Shown piece by piece: positions 1 to 9,857 of a DNA stretch of 64,000 bases. Positions within the stretch are counted from its first letter, which is position 1. Each line of letters starts with the position of its first letter. The notes beneath the pieces are model-generated. The model had not been told where the DNA came from, did no database searches, and was given only the letters and a program-made list of their open reading frames with translations. Source of the stretch: Maricaulis sp947259345. Lineage in GTDB: Bacteria; Pseudomonadota; Alphaproteobacteria; Caulobacterales; Maricaulaceae. The stretch covers positions 2,976,001-3,040,000 of the forward strand of contig OZ244254.1 of the NCBI GenBank assembly GCA_965217205.1. Direction: 5' to 3'. Position numbers and translations under genes: made by a program.

Positions 1-114
1 CCGCATTGCAGCAAACCGAATGTCCGGCTAAAACCCCGCCAAAACATGTGGCCGTAATCTGCGGCCCGCCTCCCCACCGGGTATTTTACCCCTGACCCCA
101 TGAGGACGACGCAT

Positions 115-2790
115 ATGGCCTCTCTCGACAGTTTTTCCTGTAAACGCACCCTCACCGCTGCCGGTGAAACCTATGTCTATTACGACCTGAAGGTCGCCGA
201 AGCGAATGGCCTGGCCGGGGTGTCCCGCCTGCCGGGATCGCTGAAAGTGCTCCTGGAAAACCTGCTGCGCTTTGAAGACGGCAAGACTGTCACCAAGGCC
301 GATATCGAGGCGATGGCCGAATGGCTGACGACCCGCAAGTCTACCCATGAGATCGCCTACCGCCCGGCGCGCGTCGTGATGCAGGACTTCACTGGCGTTC
401 CGGCCGTGGTCGACCTTGCTGCCATGCGCGATGCCGCGACCAAGCTTGGCGCCGACCCGGACCGTATCAACCCGCAAGTCCCGGTCGACCTGGTCATTGA
501 CCACTCGGTGATGGTCGATAATTTCGGCCAGGCCAACAGCTTCGCCAAAAATGTCGAACGCGAATACGAGCGCAATGGCGAGCGCTACAAATTCCTCAAA
601 TGGGGCGCCAAGGCGTTCGACAATTTCCGCGTCGTTCCGCCGGGCACGGGCATCATTCACCAGGTCAATCTGGAGAATCTCGCCCAGGCGGTCTGGACCA
701 AAGAAGAAAACGGCGAAACCGTCGCCTATCCGGACACCTGTGTCGGCACGGACAGCCACACCACCATGATCAACGGCCTTGCCGTTCTGGGCTGGGGTGT
801 CGGCGGCATTGAAGCCGAAGCGGCCATGCTCGGCCAGCCGGTCTCCATGCTCATCCCGGAAGTCATCGGCTTCGAGCTGACCGGCAAGCTGCCGGAGGGC
901 GCGACCGCCACCGACCTGGTCCTGAAAGTCGTGGAAATGCTGCGCCAGAAAGGCGTGGTCGGCAAATTCGTGGAGTTCTACGGCACCGGTCTCGACCATC
1001 TCTCTCTGGAAGACGAAGCCACCATCGCCAACATGGCCCCGGAATACGGCGCCACTTGCGGCTTTTTCCCGGTCGACAATGAAACACTCGCCTATCTCAA
1101 GGCGACCGGCCGTGACGACAAGCGCGTCGCGCTGGTGGAGGCCTATTCCAAGGCCCAGGGCATGTTCCGCCCGGAGTATGACGCTGACCCGATCTTCACG
1201 GACACGCTGCATCTCGACATGTCGACCGTCGTCCCGGCCGTCTCAGGTCCCAAGCGCCCGCAGGACTGGATCGAACTGTCCAACGCCGCCGCTGGATTTT
1301 CGCGCATCATGGAAAGCGAGTACGGCAAGGGTAATGAGCTGGACAAATCCGCACCGGTCGAGGGCGAAGACTATGCCTTCACCAATGGCGATGTCGCGAT
1401 CGCGGCCATCACCTCCTGCACCAACACGTCCAATCCGTCCGTCATGCTCGGCGCCGGCCTTCTGGCCCGCAATGCCGTGGCCAAGGGCCTCAAGACCAAG
1501 CCCTGGGTGAAGACCTCGCTGGCCCCGGGCTCGCAGGTTGTCACCGATTACCTGCTGCGCGCCGGCCTGAATGACGATCTCGACGCGCTCGGCTTCGATC
1601 TCGTCGGCTATGGCTGCACGACCTGTATCGGTAATTCCGGACCGCTGCCGCCGGCGATTTCCAAGACCATCAACGAGAATGACCTCGTCGCGACCTCCGT
1701 CCTGTCGGGCAATCGCAATTTTGAAGGCCGCATCTCCCCGGATGTGCGCGCCAACTACCTGGCCTCGCCGCCGCTGGTTGTCGCCTACGCCCTGGCCGGC
1801 TCGATGAAGGTCAATCTGGTGACCGACCCGCTGGGTCAGGACCAGGATGGCAATGACGTCTATCTCAAGGACATCTGGCCGAGCTCGGCCGAGATTGCCG
1901 AAATGGTTCGCACCTCGGTCACGCCGGACATGTTTGCCAAGCGCTATGCCGACGTGTTCAAGGGCGATGACGCCTGGGCCGGTATCGAGGTTTCCGGCGG
2001 CCTGACCTATGCCTGGGACCACACCTCCACCTATGTGCAGAACCCGCCCTATTTCGAAGGCATGACGATGGATCCGGAAAGCCCGGGCGATGTCATCAAT
2101 GCCAAGATCATGGGTCTGTTCGGCGACTCGATCACGACCGACCACATTTCACCGGCCGGCTCTATCAAGGCCGACAGCCCGGCCGGTCGCTATCTGCAGG
2201 AACGCCAGGTGCCGGTGCTGGAGTTCAACTCCTACGGCTCGCGTCGCGGCAATCACGAAGTGATGATGCGCGGCACGTTCGCCAATATCCGCATCAAGAA
2301 CAAGATGCTGGATGGCGTCGAAGGCGGCTACACGCTGAAAGACGGCAAGCAGGTCGATATCTTTGACGCCTGCATGGAGCACCAGGCCAACGGCACGCCA
2401 CTGGTCGTGTTCGGTGGCAAGGAATACGGCACGGGATCCTCGCGTGACTGGGCTGCCAAGGGCACACGCCTTCTCGGCGTCAAGGCCGTGATCGCCGAGA
2501 GCTTCGAACGCATCCACCGCTCCAACCTGATCGGCATGGGCGTTCTGCCCCTGCAGTTCGAGGATGGCGGCAGCTGGGAAGCGCTGGGCATGACCGGCGA
2601 CGAAACGGTCACGATCAAGGGCATTGAAAGCCTCGAGCCGCGCGCCGTGATGACCGTCGAGATCACCTTCCCGGACGGTACGGTGAAAACCGCTTCGGCC
2701 CGCGCCCGGATCGATACCGAGAACGAGCTGGAATATTTCCGCCATGGCGGCATCCTGCACTACGTGCTGCGCAATCTCGCAGCCTCCTAG
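115..2790 (+). CDS. acnA: Aconitate hydratase AcnA
   Basis: Aconitase interconverts citrate and isocitrate in the cytosolic TCA cycle and carries a 4Fe-4S cluster. The 891-residue protein has the usual AcnA length. It shows the DSHTTMINGLAVLGWGVGG motif, the cluster cysteine of SCTNTSNP and the CTTCIGNSG pair. The C-terminal swivel domain has YGTGSSRDWAAKG. The start chosen is the ATG at 115, which begins MASLDSF as in relatives and has AGGA eight bases upstream; an in-frame ATG at 100 lacks a site. No other gene is visible upstream, and the first 99 bases probably hold its promoter. Confidence 0.97.
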   Translation: MASLDSFSCKRTLTAAGETYVYYDLKVAEANGLAGVSRLPGSLKVLLENLLRFEDGKTVTKADIEAMAEWLTTRKSTHEIAYRPARVVMQDFTGVPAVVDLAAMRDAATKLGADPDRINPQVPVDLVIDHSVMVDNFGQANSFAKNVEREYERNGERYKFLKWGAKAFDNFRVVPPGTGIIHQVNLENLAQAVWTKEENGETVAYPDTCVGTDSHTTMINGLAVLGWGVGGIEAEAAMLGQPVSMLIPEVIGFELTGKLPEGATATDLVLKVVEMLRQKGVVGKFVEFYGTGLDHLSLEDEATIANMAPEYGATCGFFPVDNETLAYLKATGRDDKRVALVEAYSKAQGMFRPEYDADPIFTDTLHLDMSTVVPAVSGPKRPQDWIELSNAAAGFSRIMESEYGKGNELDKSAPVEGEDYAFTNGDVAIAAITSCTNTSNPSVMLGAGLLARNAVAKGLKTKPWVKTSLAPGSQVVTDYLLRAGLNDDLDALGFDLVGYGCTTCIGNSGPLPPAISKTINENDLVATSVLSGNRNFEGRISPDVRANYLASPPLVVAYALAGSMKVNLVTDPLGQDQDGNDVYLKDIWPSSAEIAEMVRTSVTPDMFAKRYADVFKGDDAWAGIEVSGGLTYAWDHTSTYVQNPPYFEGMTMDPESPGDVINAKIMGLFGDSITTDHISPAGSIKADSPAGRYLQERQVPVLEFNSYGSRRGNHEVMMRGTFANIRIKNKMLDGVEGGYTLKDGKQVDIFDACMEHQANGTPLVVFGGKEYGTGSSRDWAAKGTRLLGVKAVIAESFERIHRSNLIGMGVLPLQFEDGGSWEALGMTGDETVTIKGIESLEPRAVMTVEITFPDGTVKTASARARIDTENELEYFRHGGILHYVLRNLAAS

Positions 2791-2808
2791 TCGGGCCGAC
2801 AACAAGCT

Positions 2809-2850
2809 CCCGCCCGCGTCACGCCCATTTGATTGGATGATGCGGGCGGG
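2809..2850 (+). terminator. Hairpin after acnA
   Basis: Perfect 9-base arms CCCGCCCGC and GCGGGCGGG flank a 24-base loop between acnA and the next gene. There is no T tract, so it may be a Rho-dependent end, a processing site or an mRNA-stabilising hairpin rather than an intrinsic terminator. Confidence 0.4.
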
Positions 2851-2868
2851 CATGCTTATCTAGATGCC

Positions 2869-3618
2869 ATGAAATGGCTCTTCCCCCTTCTGCTCCTGAC
2901 GTTCAGCGGATTGTCCCTGCCGGTTGCCTCCGCGCAGGAAGACGCCGGGATGCCGGGCGAAGAGCGTCCGGTCCTGGTTGAGCTCTTCACCAGCCAGGGC
3001 TGTGGGCTGTGTCCGGAAGCCAATCGCTATCTCGGTGAACTGGACCAGCGCGAGAATGTTTTCGTGCTCGCCTACGCCGTGTCCTACTGGGACATGTATG
3101 GCTGGACCGACACCTATGCCCGACCGGAATATGTCCAGCGTCAGCGGACCTATCTGCCGCGGCTCGACGTACCCCGCCTCTACACCCCCCATTTCGTGGT
3201 CGATGGTGTCGCCGACGCCCCGGGCTGGGAACGCGATGCGGTGGCCGATGCCGTGGAAGCGCGACTCACCGCCATGCCGGATAGCCCTGTTATTACAGTT
3301 TCCGATGGGCCGTTCGGCTCCTTCCAGGTCACACTGGACGGTCATGCGCCCGAAGAGGAGCTCGACGTCTGGCTCGTCGCCTATGCGCCGGGATGGGCGA
3401 CGGTCGAGGTCCGCGCAGGCGAGAATGACGGCCTCGACATGCTTCACTACAACATGGTCAAGAGCATGACCTATCTGGGTAATTGGTCCGGCGGACCAGC
3501 CACTTTCACCGGCGAAAGCTTCCGCCGCTATGGCACGGTCGCGATCGTCCAGGGCGCCAATGGCGGCCCCGTCTATGGCTATGCCCGGGTTGCCCCCAGC
3601 GAAACCGGCACGCGCTAA
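2869..3618 (+). CDS. DUF1223 thioredoxin-like secreted protein
   Basis: A 249-residue exported protein with a signal peptide (MKWLFPLLLLTFSGLSLPVASA). It begins its mature part with the DUF1223 signature ELFTSQGCGLCPEAN, a thioredoxin-like strand followed by a C-x-x-C pair. The family is widespread in alphaproteobacteria; a periplasmic thiol-redox role is an inference from the fold and has not been shown here. The start at 2869 gives a clean signal peptide; an in-frame ATG at 2833 would add twelve residues in front of it. It has no obvious operon partner. Confidence 0.85.
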   Translation: MKWLFPLLLLTFSGLSLPVASAQEDAGMPGEERPVLVELFTSQGCGLCPEANRYLGELDQRENVFVLAYAVSYWDMYGWTDTYARPEYVQRQRTYLPRLDVPRLYTPHFVVDGVADAPGWERDAVADAVEARLTAMPDSPVITVSDGPFGSFQVTLDGHAPEEELDVWLVAYAPGWATVEVRAGENDGLDMLHYNMVKSMTYLGNWSGGPATFTGESFRRYGTVAIVQGANGGPVYGYARVAPSETGTR

Positions 3619-3691
3619 CGCGGGGCAACTTGCAGCTTGAACGACCCGCAGTTCACCCCCTAGAGTTACTGCAACTTGGGGGAGTTGTGTG

Positions 3692-5827
3692 ATGTTGTTA
3701 CGCGTCTTGATCGGAGCCGGCCTGGCTCTGGTTTCATCGATCAGTGCACTTTGGCTGTATCATCAGGTCACGCCTTCAGACGCGACACCTTCGACTCCGC
3801 CGCTGCACGAGCCCATCCGCTTCGCACCGTCGGTCGAGCCCGAGATCACATTCCAACCCCGACCGGATTATGTCCGCGTTGTCGATGTCCCGCCCCCTGA
3901 CGCAGTCGACAAGCCGGCGCAAAACGGGCTGAGGCCTGTTTTATTCGACTATCAATCCCGGGCCGGTGCCCGGTCCATGGCGCACTACTACCGGCAAGTC
4001 TTCGATGCCACCACTCAGGCCGGCGCGACGGGCCTGTCACAGGTTTTCATACCATTTGACCCCACGACCCAAACTGTTGCCTTGCACAGCGTCATGCTCC
4101 TGCGAGACGACGAGACCCTGGATGTCACAGGGGAAGTGCGCGTCGAATTCGTACGCCCGGATGGCGCCGTCCAGATGCGCATTTTCAACGGCAGTGTGAC
4201 CGGTCTTGTCCGCGTGCCGGGGACCCGGTCCGGCGATCGCCTCGATATTGAATACTCGATTACGGATCATTCGACCGTGACCGGCTTTCGCCACTCGCAG
4301 GTGATCAGCTTGGGCGCACCGCTCAATCAATTCATGCAGGTTCACCTGCGCTCTGCCTGGCTCGGTGACCCGCCGCAGCATGCGGTTTTCGGTGGCGCAC
4401 CGGACATGACGGAAGTTCGCGAAGGCAATTATACCGTCCTGGAATTCGGGCCCGAGACCATGCCGGTCGCCGAGCGGGAAGTTCTGACCCCTTATTGGCA
4501 CTTTCCCGCCCCTCTATTCCTGGCATCTCAGTTCGAGACCTGGCACGAAGTCGCCAGCTGGGGCGAAAGCTTCTACACTCCCGTCGATGACCCGCTGATC
4601 ACCGAGCTGGCATCTGCCATCCAGTCTGAATACCCGAACGAGGAGGCCCGCATCCTCGCGGCCCTGAGGCACGTTCAGAACGAGATCAGCTATTTTGCCA
4701 TCCTCCTCGGTGAGGGCGGCTACCGGCCGGTCCATCCGGCCGAAACGCTGCGCTTTTCCGAAGGCGACTGCAAAGCCAAGGCATTGCTCCTGATCTCACT
4801 CCTGGATGCGATGGGGATCGAGGCGCAAGCCGCGTTCGTCCACACCGAATCCGGACGCGGAATTGACAATCTTCCGCCCACACCCTTCGCCTTCAATCAT
4901 GTGATTGTTGAAATCGGGTTCGGAAATCGCCGCCACCTTGTCGATCCGACGGACATTGAAAGGTCCGGCGGGCTGGCGGAGCAAACCCGACGAGACTGGG
5001 GCTTTGTGCTCGTTGCAGACTCGGATCGCGGCGTCCTTGAACGTGTGTCCGTCCGGCCCTCCCGTGTGCCATTGGCCGACATTGATGAGCAATTCTCGAT
5101 TGCCAGCGCCGACCGGGATGACCACCGCGCAGTCCTGAGGACGCGCTGGATATATCGCGGCGAAATGGCTGACACCATTCGACAGGAAATTCGTCTCAAC
5201 GGCATGGAGGCGACGCTCGCAAACTACGAGCGCTTTTACGCAAGTCGCTCAGCAAGCATGACTGTGATCGGTGCGGCTGAGCTTGCCGATGATCCGGAGA
5301 CCGGACACCTCGTCTACACAGCAGAGATGCAACTGGATTTGTTCGACTTCAGTCATCCGGATTCGGACATGCCGAGCTACATGTTTATCGCGCACGGGGC
5401 CTCACGAGCAATTCTGGGCGCGCCTCTGGAGGCGCGCGAAAACCCGCTCGCCTTGCCCTACCCTTACGACTTCCGACATCGCATCACGCTGAACCTGCCC
5501 GAGGGTAGCTCGCACTGGGTTCCCGATGACCCGAGCTATCATCAATACATGGACTCGCTGACCGTCGAGAACGCCGCATTCGAGCTGACCGACAGCCGGG
5601 ATTTCGGCGAAAATCGCGTTGTCCTGACCGCCCGGACACGCATTCTTGCGCCGGAGGTCAGGCCGGAACTCTTCACACGCGTCGAGAACGACCTGCAGGG
5701 GTCGGACTTGATGTCCTATCTCGTGATTGGCGAACACATGAATGTTCAAGTTGATCCCGGGCGAATGCAGAGCCTGTTGATTCCCAGCCACGCGCCCAGC
5801 CTGCCGGAATATACAGCGGTCCGCTAA
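3692..5827 (+). CDS. DUF3857 / transglutaminase-like secreted protein (copy 1)
   Basis: A 711-residue protein with an N-terminal signal anchor (residues about 4-24). A DUF3857 region covers roughly residues 70-270, followed by a transglutaminase-like cysteine protease core. The catalytic triad is readable: Cys in EGDCKAKALLLISLLDAMG, His in FNHVIVEI and Asp in LVDPTDIERSG. Proteins of this type sit in the periplasm and their substrates are unknown. The ATG at 3692 follows GGGGAG by eight bases; a GTG at 3689 is adjacent. A paralogue lies at 40454-42505. The stop codon overlaps that of the convergent regA by sharing CTAA. Confidence 0.85.
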   Translation: MLLRVLIGAGLALVSSISALWLYHQVTPSDATPSTPPLHEPIRFAPSVEPEITFQPRPDYVRVVDVPPPDAVDKPAQNGLRPVLFDYQSRAGARSMAHYYRQVFDATTQAGATGLSQVFIPFDPTTQTVALHSVMLLRDDETLDVTGEVRVEFVRPDGAVQMRIFNGSVTGLVRVPGTRSGDRLDIEYSITDHSTVTGFRHSQVISLGAPLNQFMQVHLRSAWLGDPPQHAVFGGAPDMTEVREGNYTVLEFGPETMPVAEREVLTPYWHFPAPLFLASQFETWHEVASWGESFYTPVDDPLITELASAIQSEYPNEEARILAALRHVQNEISYFAILLGEGGYRPVHPAETLRFSEGDCKAKALLLISLLDAMGIEAQAAFVHTESGRGIDNLPPTPFAFNHVIVEIGFGNRRHLVDPTDIERSGGLAEQTRRDWGFVLVADSDRGVLERVSVRPSRVPLADIDEQFSIASADRDDHRAVLRTRWIYRGEMADTIRQEIRLNGMEATLANYERFYASRSASMTVIGAAELADDPETGHLVYTAEMQLDLFDFSHPDSDMPSYMFIAHGASRAILGAPLEARENPLALPYPYDFRHRITLNLPEGSSHWVPDDPSYHQYMDSLTVENAAFELTDSRDFGENRVVLTARTRILAPEVRPELFTRVENDLQGSDLMSYLVIGEHMNVQVDPGRMQSLLIPSHAPSLPEYTAVR

Positions 5828-6375
5828 CGCGGGGCGCGCTTGGCCAGGATACGCTGCAGGGTGCGACGGTGCATGTTCAGACGACGCGCTGTTTCCGAGA
5901 CATTGTGATCACAAAGCTCGAAGACGCGCTGGATGTGTTCCCAGCGCACGCGGTCAGCCGACATCGGGTTTTCCGGCGGCTCGGGCTTGTCTTCCGGGTG
6001 GGCCAGCAGGGCCTTGATGATGTCATCGGCATCGGCCGGCTTGGACAGATAGTCCACCGCTCCGGCTTTCACCGCAGCAACCGCGGTGGCGATATTGCCA
6101 TAGCCGGTCAGCATGACGACACGGCAATCGGCGCGCGACGCGTGCAGCGCCTTGACCACGTCGAGACCATCTCCGTCCTGAAGGCGCAGGTCCAGCACGG
6201 CAAAGGCCGGCGGGTTGGACCTGGCCACTTCCTTGGCCTCGTCGACACTGGCAACAGCCGAGACGACGAAGCCGCGACCGGTCATGGCGCGGCCGAGACG
6301 GGTCCGGAAGGGCGCGTCATCGTCCAGGATGAGAAGGGATTTGTCCTCGGGAAGCTCGTATTCGATCTCGCTCAC
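5824..6375 (-). CDS. regA: RegA/ActR/PrrA-type redox response regulator
   Basis: A 183-residue two-component regulator. The receiver domain (about residues 12-125) has the acidic pair in ILDDDAPF, the phospho-acceptor Asp in AVLDLRLQDGDG and the conserved Lys in YLSKPADA. The C-terminal Fis-type helix-turn-helix (NVSETARRLNMHRRTLQRIL) is nearly invariant in RegA/PrrA/ActR proteins, which control respiration, photosynthesis or carbon and nitrogen fixation genes in response to redox state. It lies 37 bases downstream of its kinase gene regB and should be cotranscribed with it. Confidence 0.95.
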   Translation of the reverse strand: MSEIEYELPEDKSLLILDDDAPFRTRLGRAMTGRGFVVSAVASVDEAKEVARSNPPAFAVLDLRLQDGDGLDVVKALHASRADCRVVMLTGYGNIATAVAAVKAGAVDYLSKPADADDIIKALLAHPEDKPEPPENPMSADRVRWEHIQRVFELCDHNVSETARRLNMHRRTLQRILAKRAPR

Positions 6376-6412
6376 GCGTCGGTCCTCGCGAATTCTTGGT
6401 CTTTGTTCATCT

Positions 6413-7735
6413 CTAACCCAGTGCGGGCGGCGCCTCTACCCGTTTGCGCGGCCAGCGGATGGAAACCACCGCCCCGCCCGGCGCGGGCACGTTGTCGAAG
6501 CGCACAACACCGCCGCTCTTCTCGATCATGGTCTTGGCGATGAAGACGCCGAGACCCAGACCGCCCTGGCCGGGTGTTCCCGACCGGGTTGTGACATAAG
6601 GCTCGCCAATCTTGGACAGGATTTCCGAGCTGAAACCCGGCCCGTCATCGAGGACCCGGACATAAATGTTGGTGCGGTCCCAGCGCCCTTCCACAACAAC
6701 CCGCGAAGCCGCGAAATCGACGGAGTTCTCTATGAAATTCCCTATCCCGTAGAGCAGTTCGGGGATGCGTTTGAGCACGGGCGGATCGCCACTACCAGCC
6801 TCCGTCACTTCCACCGTCACCACCGGTCCGAGACCCCGCAAGGGCGCACTGGCTTCCTCGAGGGCCGCGTGAAATTCGATCCGGTCATGACGTACGTCGG
6901 AGGCCTCCTGAACCTCGCCCAACCGCTTCAGTATGTCGCGGCAACGGCGGGCCTGGGTAACCAGGAGATCGGCATCCTCGGCGAGAGGTGAGCCGGCCTC
7001 GATCTCGCGGAGCATTTCCTTGGCGGTGAGCTGAATGGTTGCGAGCGGTGTCCCCAACTCGTGCGCGGCGGCGGCCGACAGCGCGCCCAGAGCCGACAAG
7101 CGCTGCTCGCGTGACAGGACGCTCTGGGTTGCCGCGAGCGCCGTGGCCATGCGTTTGCCCTCCTGGCTAACGCGCCAAGAATAAACCGCAGTGAACGCCA
7201 CCGCGATGAAAATGGCGGCCCACAGGCCGAAGACATACATGCCTGGCAGGTCGAGCGCGTCGCCGCCATACCAGGGCAGGGGCAGGCTCCACAGCCACAT
7301 CGCGCCGGTTCCGGCGATCGCAATGGCTGCGACCCCGCCTGACCAGCGTGCGGGCAGGGCGGCGACGGCGATGATGATGGGCGCGGCCAGCATCACCACG
7401 AAGGGGTTTTGCAGTCCGCCGGTCAGGGTCAGCAGCGCGCACATCTGGAGAACGTCGAAACCCAGCTGGGCGAAGGCCTCCCAGTCACGGGCGAATTTCT
7501 GCGGCGGCACGGCGAGGGTCAGCCAGGTATTCACCAGCGCGCTCATGGCAATAAGGCCGAGGCAGAAGCCGATCGGGAGCTCGAACCCGACCAGGAAATG
7601 CACGATCAGGATGGTCAGGGTCTGGCCGCCAACCGCCAGCCATCTCAACATGACCAGCGTGCGCAGACGCAAACGGCCGAAGACCGGCGTCAGATGGGCA
7701 TCACCGCCATAGGGGTCCCAATCGCTCTCACTCAT
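6413..7735 (-). CDS. regB: RegB/ActS/PrrB-type redox sensor histidine kinase
   Basis: A 440-residue membrane kinase with about six transmembrane helices in residues 25-190, a histidine box HELGTPLATIQ and a C-terminal ATPase domain (DDGPGFS, GLGLGVFIAKTMIEKSGG). It keeps the RegB quinone-binding heptapeptide GGLQNPF and a cysteine in RRCRDIL, in the region where family members carry the redox-active Cys. It would phosphorylate RegA under reducing conditions. The gene is divergent from the SCO gene, echoing the regB/senC/regA cluster of Rhodobacter, but here regA follows regB rather than senC. Confidence 0.95.
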   Translation of the reverse strand: MSESDWDPYGGDAHLTPVFGRLRLRTLVMLRWLAVGGQTLTILIVHFLVGFELPIGFCLGLIAMSALVNTWLTLAVPPQKFARDWEAFAQLGFDVLQMCALLTLTGGLQNPFVVMLAAPIIIAVAALPARWSGGVAAIAIAGTGAMWLWSLPLPWYGGDALDLPGMYVFGLWAAIFIAVAFTAVYSWRVSQEGKRMATALAATQSVLSREQRLSALGALSAAAAHELGTPLATIQLTAKEMLREIEAGSPLAEDADLLVTQARRCRDILKRLGEVQEASDVRHDRIEFHAALEEASAPLRGLGPVVTVEVTEAGSGDPPVLKRIPELLYGIGNFIENSVDFAASRVVVEGRWDRTNIYVRVLDDGPGFSSEILSKIGEPYVTTRSGTPGQGGLGLGVFIAKTMIEKSGGVVRFDNVPAPGGAVVSIRWPRKRVEAPPALG

Positions 7736-7887
7736 TGCCTAACCGCCTCCTGAATGCGTGACCGCGTCCGGTGATGGACAGCGAGAAGGCTTGGCCCTAC
7801 CTTCGCACTCGCAGCAAAATCGATGCATCCTGACTAGCATGCTTCGTTCGCGCCCGGATAGATCGGGGGCTTCGCCAAGGAGTGACA

Positions 7888-8520
7888 ATGCCGCGTCCAT
7901 TGCTCTGGCTGCTGATCGCAGCGCCCACAGTCTTGTTGATTGCGTTTTTCACCCTCCTCCTGACCCAACCGGATCAGGTCGAAGAGCGCCGCGCCGGCGT
8001 GCGCACAACCGGTGAGGCCCAGGTGGGCGGTCCTTTCGAGCTCGTCGACCAGACTGGCACAACCGTCACCCAGGATGCCTATGCCGGCAAGGTCATGCTG
8101 ATCTATTTCGGCTATACCTACTGCCCCGATGTCTGCCCCTTCTCACTGCAGATCATGGCCGCCGCGATGGATCAGCTCGATGCGGATCAACAAGCCCGTA
8201 TCCAACCCATTCTGATCACGGTTGACCCGGAGCGCGACACGCCGGAGCAAATGGCGCGCTATGTCAGTTCACCAGCCTTCCCGGATGGCCTCGTTGGCCT
8301 GACAGGCAGCGAAGAGCAGATCGCCGCGGTCGCGCGCGCCTATCGGGTCGTCTACCAGCGCGCCGAAGACGACACTAGCGCTGACTATCTGATGGACCAC
8401 TCCTCGATTATCTATGTGATGGATGGCGAAGGCCGTTTCGTCGACCTCTTTACCTCAGGCGTGAACCCGCGCGATCTCGCACTGCGCCTGCAAGACTTCC
8501 TTGAGGAAAATCCCGGATAG
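7888..8520 (+). CDS. senC: SCO1/SenC copper chaperone
   Basis: A 210-residue SCO protein that helps load copper into cytochrome c oxidase at the outer face of the inner membrane. It has an N-terminal membrane anchor (residues about 4-26), a thioredoxin-like domain with the copper-binding CPDVC motif, and the downstream copper ligand His in MDHSSIIYVMD. The start at 7888 has AAGGAG six bases upstream; a GTG at 7882 is less likely. The shared 152-base divergent region with regB fits joint redox regulation. Confidence 0.93.
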   Translation: MPRPLLWLLIAAPTVLLIAFFTLLLTQPDQVEERRAGVRTTGEAQVGGPFELVDQTGTTVTQDAYAGKVMLIYFGYTYCPDVCPFSLQIMAAAMDQLDADQQARIQPILITVDPERDTPEQMARYVSSPAFPDGLVGLTGSEEQIAAVARAYRVVYQRAEDDTSADYLMDHSSIIYVMDGEGRFVDLFTSGVNPRDLALRLQDFLEENPG

Positions 8521-8566
8521 TCGTCCGGAACAGTGCCGGCGCCCGGCGCCGACGCCAGGAGAGCTC

Positions 8567-9832
8567 ATGCTTTACAGCGTCTATGAATTCAATCGTATCG
8601 CCATGACACCATGGCGTGCCGCGGCCAATGCCACCCGGCAGGCCCTCCGCTCGCCCATGAACCCGATGGCGGACACCATTGCCGGGCGCTCGATGGCCGC
8701 CGCCGCCGAGCTCTTTGAATCGGTGACGCGGCGCTATGCCAAGCCGGAATGGATGCTGGATCACACGACGGTCAACGGCAAATGCGTGGGCGTCAGTGAG
8801 GAAATCGTCTGGACCAAACCCTGGTGCTCGCTGCTGCATTTCGAGCGCGACCATGACGCACTCATCGCGGCCCGCGGCGACACGAAACCGGACCGGAAAG
8901 TCCTCTTTGTCGCGCCGATGTCGGGCCACTATGCGACCCTGCTGCGCGGCACGGTCGAAGCCTTTTTGCCCGACAGCGACGTCTACATCACGGACTGGCA
9001 GGATGCGCGCATGGTGCCGGTCACGGATGGTCGCTTCGACCTTGATGACTTCACCAGCTATATCCGCGAAATGATCAGCCTGCTTGGCCCAGACGTTCAT
9101 GTCGTTGCTGTCTGCCAGCCTGGTCCACCCACACTCGCCTCGATCGCCTTGATGGCCCAGGATGATGATCCCAAGCGGCCCGCCTCGATGACCTATATGG
9201 GCTCGCCGATCGACACACGCCTGTCGCCGACCGTGCCGAACAAATTGGCGGAAGAGAAACCGTTCGACTGGTTTGCCAGCAATCTGATTCACACCGTGCC
9301 GGCCCCGAATCCGGGTGCCTTCCGGCGCGTCTATCCGGGCTTCCTGCAGCTGGCCGGCTTCATGAACATGAATCTGGAACGCCATGTCGATGCGCATTGG
9401 GATTTCTTCACCCACCTTGTCGACGGCGATGGCGACAGCGCCGACAAGCACCGTACCTTCTACGACGAGTATCTCGCCGTCATGGACCTGTCCGAGGAAT
9501 TTTACCTGCAGACCATCACGGACGTCTTCCAGGAGCACAAGCTGGCCAAGGGCACGCAGATGCATGGCGACCGCAAGGTCGACCCGGCCGCGATCAAGGA
9601 TGTCGCCCTGCTGACGGTGGAAGGCGAGAATGACGATATTTCCGGGATTGGTCAGACCCAGGCCGCTCACACACTGTGCTCGGGGCTGCCGGACGCGCTG
9701 CAACAGGACTGGATCCAGCCCGATGTCGGCCATTACGGCGTGTTCAATGGTCGCCGTTTCCGCGAGCAGATTGCGCCGCGCATGAAAGCCTTCATGGACG
9801 AAACTGGCGAGGCTGCACTCGCAAGTCGCTAG
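8567..9832 (+). CDS. phaZ: Intracellular polyhydroxyalkanoate depolymerase
   Basis: A 421-residue PhaZ of the intracellular, granule-degrading type. In this alpha/beta-hydrolase family the nucleophile is a cysteine instead of serine; here it is Cys183 in VCQPGPP, the same motif as Ralstonia PhaZ1. The N-terminal MLYSVYEFNR stretch and the C-terminal LLTVEGENDDISGIGQT and QPDVGHYGVFNGRRF motifs are typical. It would release hydroxybutyrate from storage polymer in the cytoplasm. The ATG at 8567 has AGGAG four bases upstream. No PHA synthase is in the window. Confidence 0.93.
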   Translation: MLYSVYEFNRIAMTPWRAAANATRQALRSPMNPMADTIAGRSMAAAAELFESVTRRYAKPEWMLDHTTVNGKCVGVSEEIVWTKPWCSLLHFERDHDALIAARGDTKPDRKVLFVAPMSGHYATLLRGTVEAFLPDSDVYITDWQDARMVPVTDGRFDLDDFTSYIREMISLLGPDVHVVAVCQPGPPTLASIALMAQDDDPKRPASMTYMGSPIDTRLSPTVPNKLAEEKPFDWFASNLIHTVPAPNPGAFRRVYPGFLQLAGFMNMNLERHVDAHWDFFTHLVDGDGDSADKHRTFYDEYLAVMDLSEEFYLQTITDVFQEHKLAKGTQMHGDRKVDPAAIKDVALLTVEGENDDISGIGQTQAAHTLCSGLPDALQQDWIQPDVGHYGVFNGRRFREQIAPRMKAFMDETGEAALASR

Positions 9833-9857
9833 GCTGCTGCGGCCGGGACGAACAAAA

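Noticed and set aside
28..1212. Long minus-strand reading frame opposite acnA
   Set aside because: It lies wholly inside a clear aconitase gene and reads as low-complexity Gly/Arg/Asp antisense, typical of GC-rich DNA.
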